From DAOUBP01 sp964474695 (lineage in GTDB: Bacteria > Chloroflexota > Anaerolineae > CG2-30-64-16): 64,000 bases of DNA. The first letter of the stretch is position 1, and every line of letters begins with the position of its first letter. The position numbers and the translations under genes were made by a program. Under the pieces are notes generated by a model. It was not told the DNA's origin. It worked only from the letters and a program-made list of their open reading frames with translations, and did no database searches. Shown here piece by piece: positions 42,687-51,450 of the stretch. The stretch covers positions 124,001 to 188,000 of the forward strand of contig CAYYTK010000001.1 in NCBI GenBank assembly GCA_964474695.1, in the 5' to 3' direction.

Positions 42687-43349
42687 TTACTGGAGTACTA
42701 CGTTCAGGGCGAAAACACTCTCGAACCAGCGCGCCTTCTTCTGCCCCGCCCAGCGCTCGCCGTCGTCGCCGGCGCCGGGCAGCAGGGTCACGATCAGCCG
42801 GTTGCCGTCCAGCTCGCAGCGCAGGTCCTGCACCGCGTCGGTGTGGGTGCGGTCCAGCCCGTCGGCGAAGCGGAGGATCGCACCGAGCTGTTCCACCAGG
42901 GCCCGGTCCGCGGCCGGCAGCGCGGCGAAGGCGGTGTGTTTGGCCGGATCGGGTAGGCCGCCGCGGTGGTAACGGGCGATGTGGGCCACCAGCGCCTGGT
43001 CGCGCGGGGAGAGGCCGGGGATCGGCTCGGCCATGATCAGCCGGAACGCGGTCTTGTGGTGCTCCTCGTACCCTTCCACGTAGCCGATGTCGTGCAGGAT
43101 CGCGGCATATGAGAGCAGGTCGCGGGGTGTAGGGGCGAGGCATTCCTCGGTCATGCGTGAGCCGCGCGGTTGGTCTTCGAGGGAGCTGAGATCGCGGCTA
43201 TCGGCAGGTTGTCCAGGGAATGCCTCGCCCCTACTGAGCTCATCGAACAGCCGCAGGGCAAGCCGCTCATCCTGCAGCGAGTGGCCCTCCTCGAAGTCGT
43301 AACGACGGGCAAGGGCGAGGATGGCGTCGCGCAGCGTTGGCTGTGGCAT
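42687..43349 (-). CDS. HD-domain phosphohydrolase with in-frame repeat insertion
   Basis: A 220-residue HD-fold protein like the C-terminal domain of exopolyphosphatase Ppx/GppA. The metal-binding residues are the His in EEGHSLQDERLA, His-Asp in AAILHDIGY, and HHK, with RYHR later. Residues about 39-74 come from a GTAGGGGCG-end palindromic element and separate the first His helix from the HD helix. Whether the insertion leaves the site functional is unclear. Substrate may be a nucleotide or polyphosphate. It follows the DUF4143 ATPase gene by 13 bases. Confidence 0.82.
   Translation of the reverse strand: MPQPTLRDAILALARRYDFEEGHSLQDERLALRLFDELSRGEAFPGQPADSRDLSSLEDQPRGSRMTEECLAPTPRDLLSYAAILHDIGYVEGYEEHHKTAFRLIMAEPIPGLSPRDQALVAHIARYHRGGLPDPAKHTAFAALPAADRALVEQLGAILRFADGLDRTHTDAVQDLRCELDGNRLIVTLLPGAGDDGERWAGQKKARWFESVFALNVVLQ
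43129..43234. repeat. GTAGGGGCG-end palindromic element inside the HD gene
   Basis: Perfect 18-base inverted ends (GTAGGGGCGAGGCATTCC and complement) enclose 70 bases unrelated to the interior of the Nudix copy. The frame stays open through it. Confidence 0.88.
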
Positions 43350-43362
43350 GGTTCACCCGCCT

Positions 43363-44493
43363 TCAGCAGAGGAAATCGGTGAAATTCTCATGCGTGATGG
43401 TCGTGACCTCGGCGTCCGGATAGGCTGCCAGGAACTCCCGCCGTGTCGCGTCGCGGACCTGGCCCTGCCACTTGAACTCGTAGCCGAAGAGCCGTCCCTC
43501 CCGCTCTTCCACGTAGTCCAACTCTTTCTGGTCGTAGGTGCGCCAGAAGTACGCGTTCGCGCCGCGGCCGGCGTATTGGTTCGCCTTGCGTCGCTCGACC
43601 ATCAGGTAGTTTTCCCAGAGCTGTCCGATGTCGTTGCGCAGGTTCAGCCGGTTGAAGTTTTGGATGAGGCTATTGCGCACACCGTTGTCATAGAAATAGT
43701 AGCGCGCGGTCTTGGTCACTTCCTTGCGCAGGTTCCGCGCCAGCCCGCCCGTCCTGAAGATGACGAAAACCTTTTCCAGCAAGTCGAGATACCGCTCCAC
43801 CGCCTGACGGCCCAACGCGAGGGTGGTCGCCAACTCGGAGATCGAGACCTCCTGCCCGATCTGAAAGGCGAGCAGGCGCAGCAGGTCCACGATCTTGTCG
43901 GCCCGGCGCACGCCATCCAGTTCCAAGATATCGCGATACAGATAGGAGCCGACGAGCTCGCCCAACAGGCGCTCCCGCAGGCCGGGCTCCGCGGTGATGA
44001 TGCCCGGGTAGCCGCCCCAGATCAGCCAGCGCTCCAGCTCGGCGTGAGCTTCGAATGCACCCAACGTCCCTGCAAGCTCGCCGTAACTTGCAGGATACAG
44101 CGTGAGGGTAAGCTTGCGACCGGTGAGTGGCTCGCTCACCTTATTCGCCAGGTCGAACGACGACGATCCCGTCGCGACAATGGCTACGTGCGGGTAGTTG
44201 TCTACCAGAATCTTTAGGTTTAGGCCGATGTCGGGCACGCGCTGGGCCTCATCAACGACCAGCAGTGCGCTGTTCCCCAGCAGCTCGCCCAGTGTGCGGC
44301 GATTTTGGCTGCCCAGGGCCTCGCGATAGGTCAACTCATCGGCGCTGAGGTAGGTGTGCGCCAGGGATGTTTCGGCCAACAGGTCTTGCACCAGGGTCGT
44401 TTTGCCCACCTGGCGCGGCCCGTAAAGGACGACAACCTTGCCCGGTTGAATCGCCTGTTGGAGTTGAGACAGGAGGCGGCGCTGTATTTTCAT
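43363..44493 (-). CDS. AAA ATPase with DUF4143 (ATP-binding protein)
   Basis: A 376-residue AAA-14/DUF4143 protein. Walker A is GPRQVGKTTL and Walker B LLVVDEAQRV, then TGSSSFDL as sensor. The C-terminal DUF4143 part has YFYDNGVRN, a LWENYLMVE segment and KELDYV...GYEFKW, reminiscent of a PD-(D/E)XK nuclease core. Such proteins are abundant in bacteria and archaea and often mobile; their role is not established. The predicted promoter places the ATG at the very start of the mRNA. Confidence 0.88.
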   Translation of the reverse strand: MKIQRRLLSQLQQAIQPGKVVVLYGPRQVGKTTLVQDLLAETSLAHTYLSADELTYREALGSQNRRTLGELLGNSALLVVDEAQRVPDIGLNLKILVDNYPHVAIVATGSSSFDLANKVSEPLTGRKLTLTLYPASYGELAGTLGAFEAHAELERWLIWGGYPGIITAEPGLRERLLGELVGSYLYRDILELDGVRRADKIVDLLRLLAFQIGQEVSISELATTLALGRQAVERYLDLLEKVFVIFRTGGLARNLRKEVTKTARYYFYDNGVRNSLIQNFNRLNLRNDIGQLWENYLMVERRKANQYAGRGANAYFWRTYDQKELDYVEEREGRLFGYEFKWQGQVRDATRREFLAAYPDAEVTTITHENFTDFLC

Positions 44494-44499
44494 AAATAG

Positions 44500-44528
44500 A
44501 TACTACTATACCATCTGAATTTATACAA
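44500..44528 (-). promoter_or_regulatory. Promoter giving a leaderless mRNA for the DUF4143 ATPase
   Basis: On the minus strand, TTGTAT (44523-44528) and TAGTAT (44500-44505) are 17 bases apart in an AT-rich island. Only six bases separate the -10 from the ATG at 44493, so that A would be +1. Confidence 0.6.
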
Positions 44529-44638
44529 ATATGTGATACTAGAGAAAACTAACAGGTTTCGCATCTTCACGCGTCACGAGATTCTTCGCTGGCGGCTCGC
44601 CGCGATGGGTGTTGAGCGGCCAACCCGCTCAGAATGAC

Positions 44639-44664
44639 ACGCACCACGCAATACGCACCACGCA
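44639..44664. repeat. Two ACGCACCACGCA repeats
   Basis: The 12-mer occurs at 44639-44650 and 44653-44664 in the gap between the deaminase and the DUF4143 ATPase gene. A third copy is at 39634-39645. Confidence 0.5.
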
Positions 44665-44691
44665 ACGACCCGCAGGTCGCCGCACCACGTT

Positions 44692-46092
44692 TCACTCATC
44701 CCGCAGCATCATCCTGCTGATCTCGTTATGCTTCTTAACCAGCGCGGGCAGATCCAACCCCACGATCTCGCCGTCCTGCACGCGCATCTTGCCGTTGATG
44801 ACGCTCAGGTCCACCTTCGGCGGGGTGCAGAAGACCAGCGCGGCCAGGGGGTCGTGCAGCGCGCCGGTGAAGTCGAGCCGTTCCAGCCGGTAGCCGATGA
44901 AGTCCGCGGCCATATCAGGGGCAAGCGCGCCGATATCGCTCCGGCCGAGCACGCTGGCGCCGCCCAGGGTGGCGATTTCCAGCGCCTCCGGTGCGCCCAG
45001 CGCGGCCGGGTTACCCAACGAGCGGGCGCGCGCAACCTCGAGGGTCTGGTCGGAGACGAAGGTCGAGCCCATGCGCTGCAACAGCATTGCCTGCCGCGCC
45101 TCGGCCAGCAGGTGGCTGCTGTCGTTGGAGGCTGAGCCGTCAACCCCCAGGCCCACGCGCACGCCCGCGTCCCGCATGGCTCGGATCGGCGCGATGCCCG
45201 AGGCCAGGCGCATGTTGGAGCTGGGACAGTGGGCCACGCCGCAGCCGGTGCGGGCGAAGAGCGCGATTTCCTGCGCGTTCAGGCAGACGCAGTGAGCGTG
45301 CCACACGTCCTCGCCGATCCAGCCCAGCGACGCCATGTAGTCCACCGGCTTCGCGCCGAACTTCTCCAGGCAGAACTGATCCTCGTCCATGGTTTCGGCC
45401 AGGTGGGTGTGGAGGCGGACGCCGTAGGCACGAGCCAGCTTGGCGCTCTCAGCCATCAGGTCGCCGGTGACGCTGAAGGGGGAGCAGGGGGCCAGCGCGA
45501 CGTTGACCATGCCGAAGCGCTCCCGCTGATGATATTGCTCGATGGCGCGCTGGCTGTCTTTCAGGATGTAGGCTTCATCCTCGACGCAGCTATCCGGCGG
45601 CAGCCCGCCCTTGGAGCGCCCCAGGCTCATGCTGCCGCGCGTGGCGGTGAAGCGGATGCCCAGGTCGACCGCAGCCTCGATCTCGTGCTCGATTTTGCAG
45701 CCGTTGGGGTAGATGTAGAGGTGGTCGCTGGAGGTCGTGCAGCCGCTCAGCATCAGCTCGGCCAACCCTACCTTGGCCGAGACCGTCACCGCCTCCGGCG
45801 TCAAGCGCGCCCAGATGGGGTAGAGGGTCACCAGCCAGTCGAACAGCACGCTGTCCTGCGCAATGCAGCGGGTGAGGGTCTGGTAGAGGTGATGGTGCGT
45901 GTTGATCAGGCCGGGCAGCACGATCATGCCGCGGCCGTCGATGATCTTGTCCGCGGCTGCGGGCAGCTCGGACGTCGGCCCCACCTGGACAATGGCGTTG
46001 TCGCGGATGAATAACCCGCCGTCAGGGATGCGCCGGCGTTCAGCGTCCATGGTGATAAGCAGATCGGCGTGTTGGAGAAGAAGGGTTGACAT
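44692..46092 (-). CDS. 8-oxoguanine deaminase-like amidohydrolase
   Basis: A 466-residue amidohydrolase of the deaminase branch. LPGLINTHHHLYQTLTR (His66-68), GCTTSSDHLYIYPNG, LHTHLAET, the zinc-ligand region HAHCVCLN and LGVDGSASND are present. The HHH-LYQ and SSDHLY blocks match 8-oxoguanine deaminase more closely than cytosine or atrazine enzymes, so 8-oxoguanine to urate is my best guess. The ATG at 46092 has GGAG eight bases upstream. The CDF transporter gene ends 16 bases upstream, so they share a transcript. Confidence 0.85.
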   Translation of the reverse strand: MSTLLLQHADLLITMDAERRRIPDGGLFIRDNAIVQVGPTSELPAAADKIIDGRGMIVLPGLINTHHHLYQTLTRCIAQDSVLFDWLVTLYPIWARLTPEAVTVSAKVGLAELMLSGCTTSSDHLYIYPNGCKIEHEIEAAVDLGIRFTATRGSMSLGRSKGGLPPDSCVEDEAYILKDSQRAIEQYHQRERFGMVNVALAPCSPFSVTGDLMAESAKLARAYGVRLHTHLAETMDEDQFCLEKFGAKPVDYMASLGWIGEDVWHAHCVCLNAQEIALFARTGCGVAHCPSSNMRLASGIAPIRAMRDAGVRVGLGVDGSASNDSSHLLAEARQAMLLQRMGSTFVSDQTLEVARARSLGNPAALGAPEALEIATLGGASVLGRSDIGALAPDMAADFIGYRLERLDFTGALHDPLAALVFCTPPKVDLSVINGKMRVQDGEIVGLDLPALVKKHNEISRMMLRDE

Positions 46093-46108
46093 CGGCATCT
46101 CCTTGAAA

Positions 46109-47533
46109 CTATGTTTCACTTGGTTCCATGTGAATCACAACCCGTCCCAGGTCAGGCATACTGCTGCGCAGCAGGCTTTCGATGCGCTCAGACAGGGTGT
46201 GGGCGTCGGTGATCGGCATGTTGGCGGCCAGGGTGCAATGGAAGGTCAGTTGAAACTCGCCGCCGGTCTTGCGCACCATGATATCGTGCGGATGGCAGTC
46301 GATGCCTTCCGTCTCGGATAATTCTTCCAGGAGGCGGCGCACCAGCGCCTCGTCGGCGGCGGTGGATTCTCGACGCGCGATCGCGTCGCCGGTCGGCTCG
46401 ATATGCGTGACAACCCGGTCGATGCCGGCAATCGCCTCGCGCAGCGCCTCCTCGAAGGCAGTTGCCTGGGCGTGAGCCTGTTCCAGGCTTAAGCCATCGC
46501 TGACTTCCAGGTGCAGCTCCACCGAGTGGCCGCCCGCGCCCAGGTCATAGATGCGGATGCCGTGCGCGCCCAATCCCTGGCGTGCGGCCAGCAGGCGCGC
46601 CGTGGTCACCCACCCCTCATGGTCCGCCTTGACCGGCTCGACTTCCACAACCACGTCTGCGCCGGGCAGCACCTTCTGGATCGCTTCCTGCGCCGCCGCC
46701 GCGATGTCGTGCGTCCGTTCGAACGAGACGTCGCGGTTGACAGTCAGTTGAACGTCGGCGAACGACTCGGGACCGCTGCGGCGCACCCGCACGCGTGTGA
46801 CGTCCAGCACGCCGGGCACGCGCGCTGCGGACGCGACCTTTTCTCGCAGGGAAGCCGGCACGCCGTCCAGCAGTGCCGTGACCGTGCGTTGCCCCAACTG
46901 CAGGCTGACCCACACGACGATCCCGGCCACACCCATTGCTGCGACGGCATCGGCCTTCGCCAGCCAAGGGATGTCGAAAAGTTCGGAGAGCTTGACGAGC
47001 CCCAAGCCGGCGATCACTACTGACGACGACCAGATATCGGTGGAGAAGTGGAGCGCGTCTGCTTCTAAGGCCTGGCTATCGTACTTCTTGGCGACCCGAT
47101 AGAGCAGGCGCGATCGGCTATAGTCGATCACAATTGCGACGATCATGACCGCGAAGGCCCAAATACTGGCCTCGACCTCGACGCTTTTGAAGAACAGGCG
47201 TTGGATCGCCTCCGCGATGATCCACACACAGGTTGCGAGCAATAGCAGGGTTTCAAACAGGGCGGAGAGATTTTCGATTTTTCCGTGCCCGTAGGGGTGT
47301 TCGCGATCGGCCGGTCGGCCGGATATTCGCACCGCAAACAGCGTCACGGCGGCAGCAACCAGGTCAAGCAGAGAGTGCAGCGCCTCTGCGAGGATGCCCA
47401 GGCTGCCTGTCAACACGCCAACCACCACCTTGAAGGCAGTCAGGAAGATCGCCGCAAACACCGAGCTGAGCGCAGCCCACAGTTTTTCCCGTTCACCTGA
47501 ACGGTGCACGGGATTTCCTATCGCAGCAGACAT
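46109..47533 (-). CDS. Cation diffusion facilitator with three C-terminal dimer-type modules
   Basis: A 474-residue CDF metal exporter, much longer than the usual 300. The N-terminal six-helix part has SLGILAEALHSLLDL and DALHFSTDIWSS, holding the metal-site His/Asp pairs (HSLLD, HFSTD), with ADREHPYGHGKIE between. After it come three tandem ZT-dimer-like domains, each ending VVVEVEP, VVTHIEP or VVIHMEP. The extra modules may extend regulation by cytoplasmic metal. The ATG at 47533 has AAGGAG 12 bases upstream. Confidence 0.9.
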   Translation of the reverse strand: MSAAIGNPVHRSGEREKLWAALSSVFAAIFLTAFKVVVGVLTGSLGILAEALHSLLDLVAAAVTLFAVRISGRPADREHPYGHGKIENLSALFETLLLLATCVWIIAEAIQRLFFKSVEVEASIWAFAVMIVAIVIDYSRSRLLYRVAKKYDSQALEADALHFSTDIWSSSVVIAGLGLVKLSELFDIPWLAKADAVAAMGVAGIVVWVSLQLGQRTVTALLDGVPASLREKVASAARVPGVLDVTRVRVRRSGPESFADVQLTVNRDVSFERTHDIAAAAQEAIQKVLPGADVVVEVEPVKADHEGWVTTARLLAARQGLGAHGIRIYDLGAGGHSVELHLEVSDGLSLEQAHAQATAFEEALREAIAGIDRVVTHIEPTGDAIARRESTAADEALVRRLLEELSETEGIDCHPHDIMVRKTGGEFQLTFHCTLAANMPITDAHTLSERIESLLRSSMPDLGRVVIHMEPSET

Positions 47534-47725
47534 AGACGTGATATGCTCCTTAGCAACGCACGCGTTCGCTGGCACGCGCAGTGTTGCATAGCATTATATG
47601 CCAAGACCGGCGCGAGCTGAATGGCGCGCGTCATGTTGATGGGCTTGGCGTTTTTTCGCGCTTGCCCATGTGTCAAACTCGTGCTATGCTTACCCTTGGT
47701 CTTTCGCTGAGGAGCACACGCGTAG

Positions 47726-48460
47726 ATGGTCACCGGCACACTCATCAATGTAGCATCTGTAGCTATCGGCAGTACGCTTGGCGCCTTGCTGGGCAATCGG
47801 CTGCCTGAGCAGATGCGCCAGACGGTGCTGCACGGTTTGGGTCTGATCACTCTGACCATCGGCGTGTCGATGGCCATTGGAACGCGGAACATCCTGATCC
47901 CGCTTTTCAGCATCCTGGTCGGCGGCATCCTGGGTGAGGCCTTGCGCATTGAGGATGCCTTGGAGCGGCTGGGCAAGTGGAGCGAGGCGCGGCTGGGTAA
48001 ATTGCTGGGCGCAGGGGCAGCCGCCGGCGGGCGCACCGCCCAGGGCTTCATTACCGCCAGCCTGGTCTTCTGTGTCGGCCCCATGGCGATTTTGGGTGCT
48101 ATCCAGGATGGCTTGATGGGTGACTACAATCTACTGGCGATTAAGTCGCTGATGGACGGTTTCGCAGCGATGGCTTTAGCTGCTTCGTTGGGCTTTGGCG
48201 TCATGCTGTCGGCAGGCACCGTGTTAGGTTATCAAGGCGGCCTGAGCGTGCTGGCGATGTTTTTCGGCGCTGCGCTCGGCGGCGTAACCCGAGAGACTCC
48301 GTGGGTGGTCGAGATGACTGCCACCGGCGGGGTGGTGATTCTGTGCATTGCCTTTCTCTTGTTGGATATCAAACGCATCCGCGCGGCGAACTTGCTGCCT
48401 GCGGTATTTGTTGCGCCGCTGATCGTGTTGGCCTTGGGATTGCTGGGAGTGAATTTCTGA
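47726..48460 (+). CDS. DUF554 membrane protein (YqgA-like)
   Basis: A 244-residue polytopic membrane protein with seven or so hydrophobic segments. GTLINVASVAIGSTLGALLG at the start, and the later FCVGPMAILGAIQDGLMGDY block with its SLMDGFAAMALAASLG partner, are diagnostic of DUF554. The function of the family is unknown. The next gene overlaps its stop (TGATG). A TGCTATGCT element about 35 bases upstream may be the -10. Confidence 0.88.
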   Translation: MVTGTLINVASVAIGSTLGALLGNRLPEQMRQTVLHGLGLITLTIGVSMAIGTRNILIPLFSILVGGILGEALRIEDALERLGKWSEARLGKLLGAGAAAGGRTAQGFITASLVFCVGPMAILGAIQDGLMGDYNLLAIKSLMDGFAAMALAASLGFGVMLSAGTVLGYQGGLSVLAMFFGAALGGVTRETPWVVEMTATGGVVILCIAFLLLDIKRIRAANLLPAVFVAPLIVLALGLLGVNF

Positions 48461-49005
48461 TGCCTGATCGCCAACTCATCGTTTTTGCGGGCTTGCCCGG
48501 CACAGGTAAGACCAGCCTTGCCCGCACGGTGGCGCGAGAACTGCACGCGATGTACTTGGACAAAGACACGATCAAGGATATCGCGATCGCTTTGGGCCGC
48601 GAAATGAAGCTCGAGCGGGCTGCCGAACTTGCCGGCCCGCTCTCATATGAGCTGCTGGTGAGCATTGCGCGTGACAACTTGAGCCTGGGCCTTTCGGTTG
48701 TGCTGGACAGCCCAGCGGGGTATCGCAAGTTCCGCGAGAACGTGGAGCAGTTGGCGCGCTCTGCCAAGGTCGATCTGAAGCTGATCGAATGTATTTGCAC
48801 CAATGAGGGGTTGTTGCGAGATCGCATCGAGCGCCGCAGCGAGGAGTCCCCTGAGCACCGCACGCATGATTGGGCGACTTATCAACGAGAACGCGCCCAG
48901 TTCGAGCGCTTAGTGGGTCCCCGGCTGATCGTTGACACGGCGGAGCCGCTTCAATTGAATGTCCGTAAGGTGATGAACTATCTTGGTCTGCAAGCTGCGT
49001 CTTAG
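48460..49005 (+). CDS. P-loop kinase-like ATPase (zeta toxin/AAA_33 type)
   Basis: A 181-residue small kinase with Walker A AGLPGTGKTSLA and the YLDKDTIKD segment, which would hold the substrate-side Asp. The SVVLDSPAGYRKFRE and later RxxxR pattern (RDRIERR) suit a lid. Such proteins phosphorylate small molecules; the substrate cannot be assigned. It is translationally coupled to the DUF554 gene. The HAD gene begins 35 bases later on the same strand. Confidence 0.8.
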   Translation: MPDRQLIVFAGLPGTGKTSLARTVARELHAMYLDKDTIKDIAIALGREMKLERAAELAGPLSYELLVSIARDNLSLGLSVVLDSPAGYRKFRENVEQLARSAKVDLKLIECICTNEGLLRDRIERRSEESPEHRTHDWATYQRERAQFERLVGPRLIVDTAEPLQLNVRKVMNYLGLQAAS

Positions 49006-49040
49006 CTTTCGCTGATTTTCTGTTCTTTTGAGAGGTTCTC

Positions 49041-49814
49041 ATGCCAGCCCTTCAAGTGGTTCTATTCGATCTTGGTGGTACCTTGCTGCATTATGAGCAG
49101 CCACCCGAGCACACCTTTGACGCCCTCAACGCTCGCGCGCTCGGCGCTTTTTTGAAGGTGGCGGTCAAGGCCGGAGCCAGGGTGCCGGATCCGGAGCTGG
49201 CGATCCGTGCCGTGGGCCGCATGGCTGCGGCAGTGGAAGCCAAAGCCCGGCGCACGCACTATGCCAGCGATGCCGACCTGATCATCCGCGAGGGATTGGA
49301 AGCCGTAGGGATCAGTGTGCCCCAGCGCGGCTGGGAAGGTGCGCTGGAGGCGTACTATGCGGCGATTTCGGAAGTGGTGAAGCCGGTTGCCGGGGATGCC
49401 GTGGGGGTGCTGGCGAAGCTGGTCGGGCAGGGCCGCGCTCTGGGGTTGGTCTCTAACACTTTTTGGGCTCCTGCTATGCACGATGCCGACCTGGCTCGTT
49501 TCGGGTTGATCGACTATCTGCCCGTGCGCGTCTATTCGTGCGCGGCCGGTTATGTGAAGCCGGACCCCCGTATCTACAGGCAGGCCCTGGACCGCTTGGA
49601 CGTGGCGCCGGCTGAGGCAGTCTTCGTTGGCGACAAGTTGGAGGTGGATATCGCAGGCCCGCAGAAGCTCGGTATGCGCGCGGTGTTGGTCGCTTCGCCG
49701 TTTCGCGTTGAGGCCGATCCTGAGATCAAGCCGGATGCGTGCCTCGACTCGATCGACGAGCTGCCTACCCTGTTGGAGGAATGGGATCGGGTGTTGGATC
49801 TGCCCCTTGGGTGA
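49041..49814 (+). CDS. HAD-family hydrolase
   Basis: A 257-residue haloacid dehalogenase-like phosphatase. Motif I is FDLGGTLL, with the nucleophile Asp kept and Gly in place of the second Asp, a variant seen in several family members. Motif II is SNTFW, motif III Lys is in YVKPDPRIY, and motif IV is GDKLEVDI. A helical cap (about 20-110) points to subfamily I. Substrate unknown. It converges with gatB. Confidence 0.85.
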   Translation: MPALQVVLFDLGGTLLHYEQPPEHTFDALNARALGAFLKVAVKAGARVPDPELAIRAVGRMAAAVEAKARRTHYASDADLIIREGLEAVGISVPQRGWEGALEAYYAAISEVVKPVAGDAVGVLAKLVGQGRALGLVSNTFWAPAMHDADLARFGLIDYLPVRVYSCAAGYVKPDPRIYRQALDRLDVAPAEAVFVGDKLEVDIAGPQKLGMRAVLVASPFRVEADPEIKPDACLDSIDELPTLLEEWDRVLDLPLG

Positions 49815-49913
49815 GGGGGCGTCGGCAGGATGCAGCCAGCATTCTGGCTCGCCGGCCCGAAAGGCATGACCGGCCAACCCAGGGACGTCTGCGTCCTCCG
49901 GTTCTCGGAGGTC
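49815..49913. other. Gap with two small hairpins between convergent genes
   Basis: AGCCAG/CTGGCT (49834-49849) and CCTCCG/CGGAGG (49895-49911) can form short stems. No T-run follows either, so termination is possible but not clear. Confidence 0.35.
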
Positions 49914-51437
49914 TCAGTCTGACAGGGCTTGCGCCAGCAGTTCACGCACCAGGGTGGGGTTCCCCTTGCCCCTGGTCTCCCGCATCACCTGGCCCAGAAG
50001 CCAGTTGAACACCTTTTCTTCGCCGCCCCGATATCGGGCCACTTCTGCCGGATATCTGGCTAAGGCCGCGGCTACTGCTGCCGCCAGCGCATCCGTGTCG
50101 CTGACCTGGGCCAGCCCCAGGTCACGGACTACCCCACTGGCGGCCTGGCCGGTCTCGAACATGACGCTGAGCGCCTTTTTGGCGCTGTTTTGATTGATCT
50201 GGCCTGCGGCGATCAGCCCCAACAGTTCCGCCAGTGAGGCCGGTGTCACTTTGACCGCCTCAATCCCCGTGCCGGCCGTGTTCATCAGCCGGAAGAGTTC
50301 GCCGGTGATCCAGTTGGCGATGGTCTTGGCATCCGAAACCGGGTCGTTTGCAGCAGCCTGGCTGTGAAGCGCCAGGAAGGCCGCTTCGAAGTATTCTGCC
50401 ACCTTGCGATCAGCCGCGAGCACCTGGGCGTCGCGTGCGTCCAGGCCCAGGTCATTCACATAGCGCGCGATCTTGACATCCGGCAGTTCCACCAGGCGGC
50501 CACGAATCTCATCCACCCATGCACGGCCGACGACCAGCGGCGGCAGGTCTGGCTCCGGGAAGTAGCGGTAATCATCGGACGATTCCTTGGAGCGCTGGAT
50601 CACCGTGCGCCCTACCTCCTCATCCCAGCCCATGGTGACCTGGACGATCCGCCCGCCTTGTTCCAGGGCGGCCATCTGGCGCGCCTGCTCGTATTCCAGC
50701 GCCAGCTTGACGGACCGGAACGAGTTCAGGTTCTTGACCTCCACCTTGGTGCCGAACTGCGCCTGGCCGACCGGGCGCACGCTGATATTGGCCTCGCAGC
50801 GCATCGCACCCTTCTCCATGTCGGCGGTGCTGACGCCCAGATAGCGCAGGACCTGTTGAAGTTTTGCCAGATAGGCGTAGGCCTCGTCCGATGAGCGCAG
50901 GTCCGGCTCAGTGACGATCTCCAGGAGCGGCACGCCTGCGCGATTGAGGTTCACCAGCGTGGCTGCGCCGCGTCCCTCGCTGAGCCGCGCGCCGGCCGCG
51001 CCTTCCGTCATATGCGTCAGTTTGCCCGTGTCCTCCTCCAGGTGCGCCCGCGTGATCCCGATCCGCTTGACGGCTCGGCTGATCTCACCGGAGTCCTTAG
51101 CCTCAACCTCGATTTCGATCCACCCATTTTGGCAGAACGGCAGCTCGTACTGGCTGATCTGGTAGCCTTTCGGGAGGTCCGCATAGTGGTAGTTTTTGCG
51201 GGCAAAGACGGCCAGCTCGGCGATTGTGCAGTTGAGCGCCAGGCCTGCGAGGATCGTTTTTTCGACGGCCACGCGGTTGATCACCGGCAGGCTGCCCGGC
51301 AGCGCCATACACACGGGGCAGACATGCGTGTTAGGCGCGGCGGACGCGTAGTCCGCACTGCAGTCGCAAAACATCTTGGATCGCGTGAGGATTTGGGCGT
51401 GGACTTCCAGGCCGATGATGGTTTCGTAGGCGGTCAT
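49914..51437 (-). CDS. gatB: Aspartyl/glutamyl-tRNA amidotransferase subunit B
   Basis: A 507-residue subunit of the GatCAB complex, which converts Glu-tRNA(Gln) or Asp-tRNA(Asn) to the amides. GLEVHAQI, the zinc ligands CDCS and CPVCMALPG, HLEEDTGKLTH, and DDYRYFPEPDLPP are the standard markers. The C-terminal YqeY-like tail (about 400-507) binds tRNA. It is transcribed in the same direction as gatC and gatA but lies about 5 kb away, with five other genes between. Confidence 0.96.
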   Translation of the reverse strand: MTAYETIIGLEVHAQILTRSKMFCDCSADYASAAPNTHVCPVCMALPGSLPVINRVAVEKTILAGLALNCTIAELAVFARKNYHYADLPKGYQISQYELPFCQNGWIEIEVEAKDSGEISRAVKRIGITRAHLEEDTGKLTHMTEGAAGARLSEGRGAATLVNLNRAGVPLLEIVTEPDLRSSDEAYAYLAKLQQVLRYLGVSTADMEKGAMRCEANISVRPVGQAQFGTKVEVKNLNSFRSVKLALEYEQARQMAALEQGGRIVQVTMGWDEEVGRTVIQRSKESSDDYRYFPEPDLPPLVVGRAWVDEIRGRLVELPDVKIARYVNDLGLDARDAQVLAADRKVAEYFEAAFLALHSQAAANDPVSDAKTIANWITGELFRLMNTAGTGIEAVKVTPASLAELLGLIAAGQINQNSAKKALSVMFETGQAASGVVRDLGLAQVSDTDALAAAVAAALARYPAEVARYRGGEEKVFNWLLGQVMRETRGKGNPTLVRELLAQALSD

Positions 51438-51450
51438 GCTTGGATCTTCA

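Noticed and set aside
43363..44493. Component of a defence island
   Set aside because: DUF4143 ATPases can be mobile, but no restriction, toxin or other defence gene is adjacent; neighbours are metabolic.
48460..49005. Zeta-type toxin of a toxin-antitoxin pair
   Set aside because: The partner upstream is a DUF554 membrane protein rather than an antitoxin, and kinase-like P-loop proteins of this size are common.
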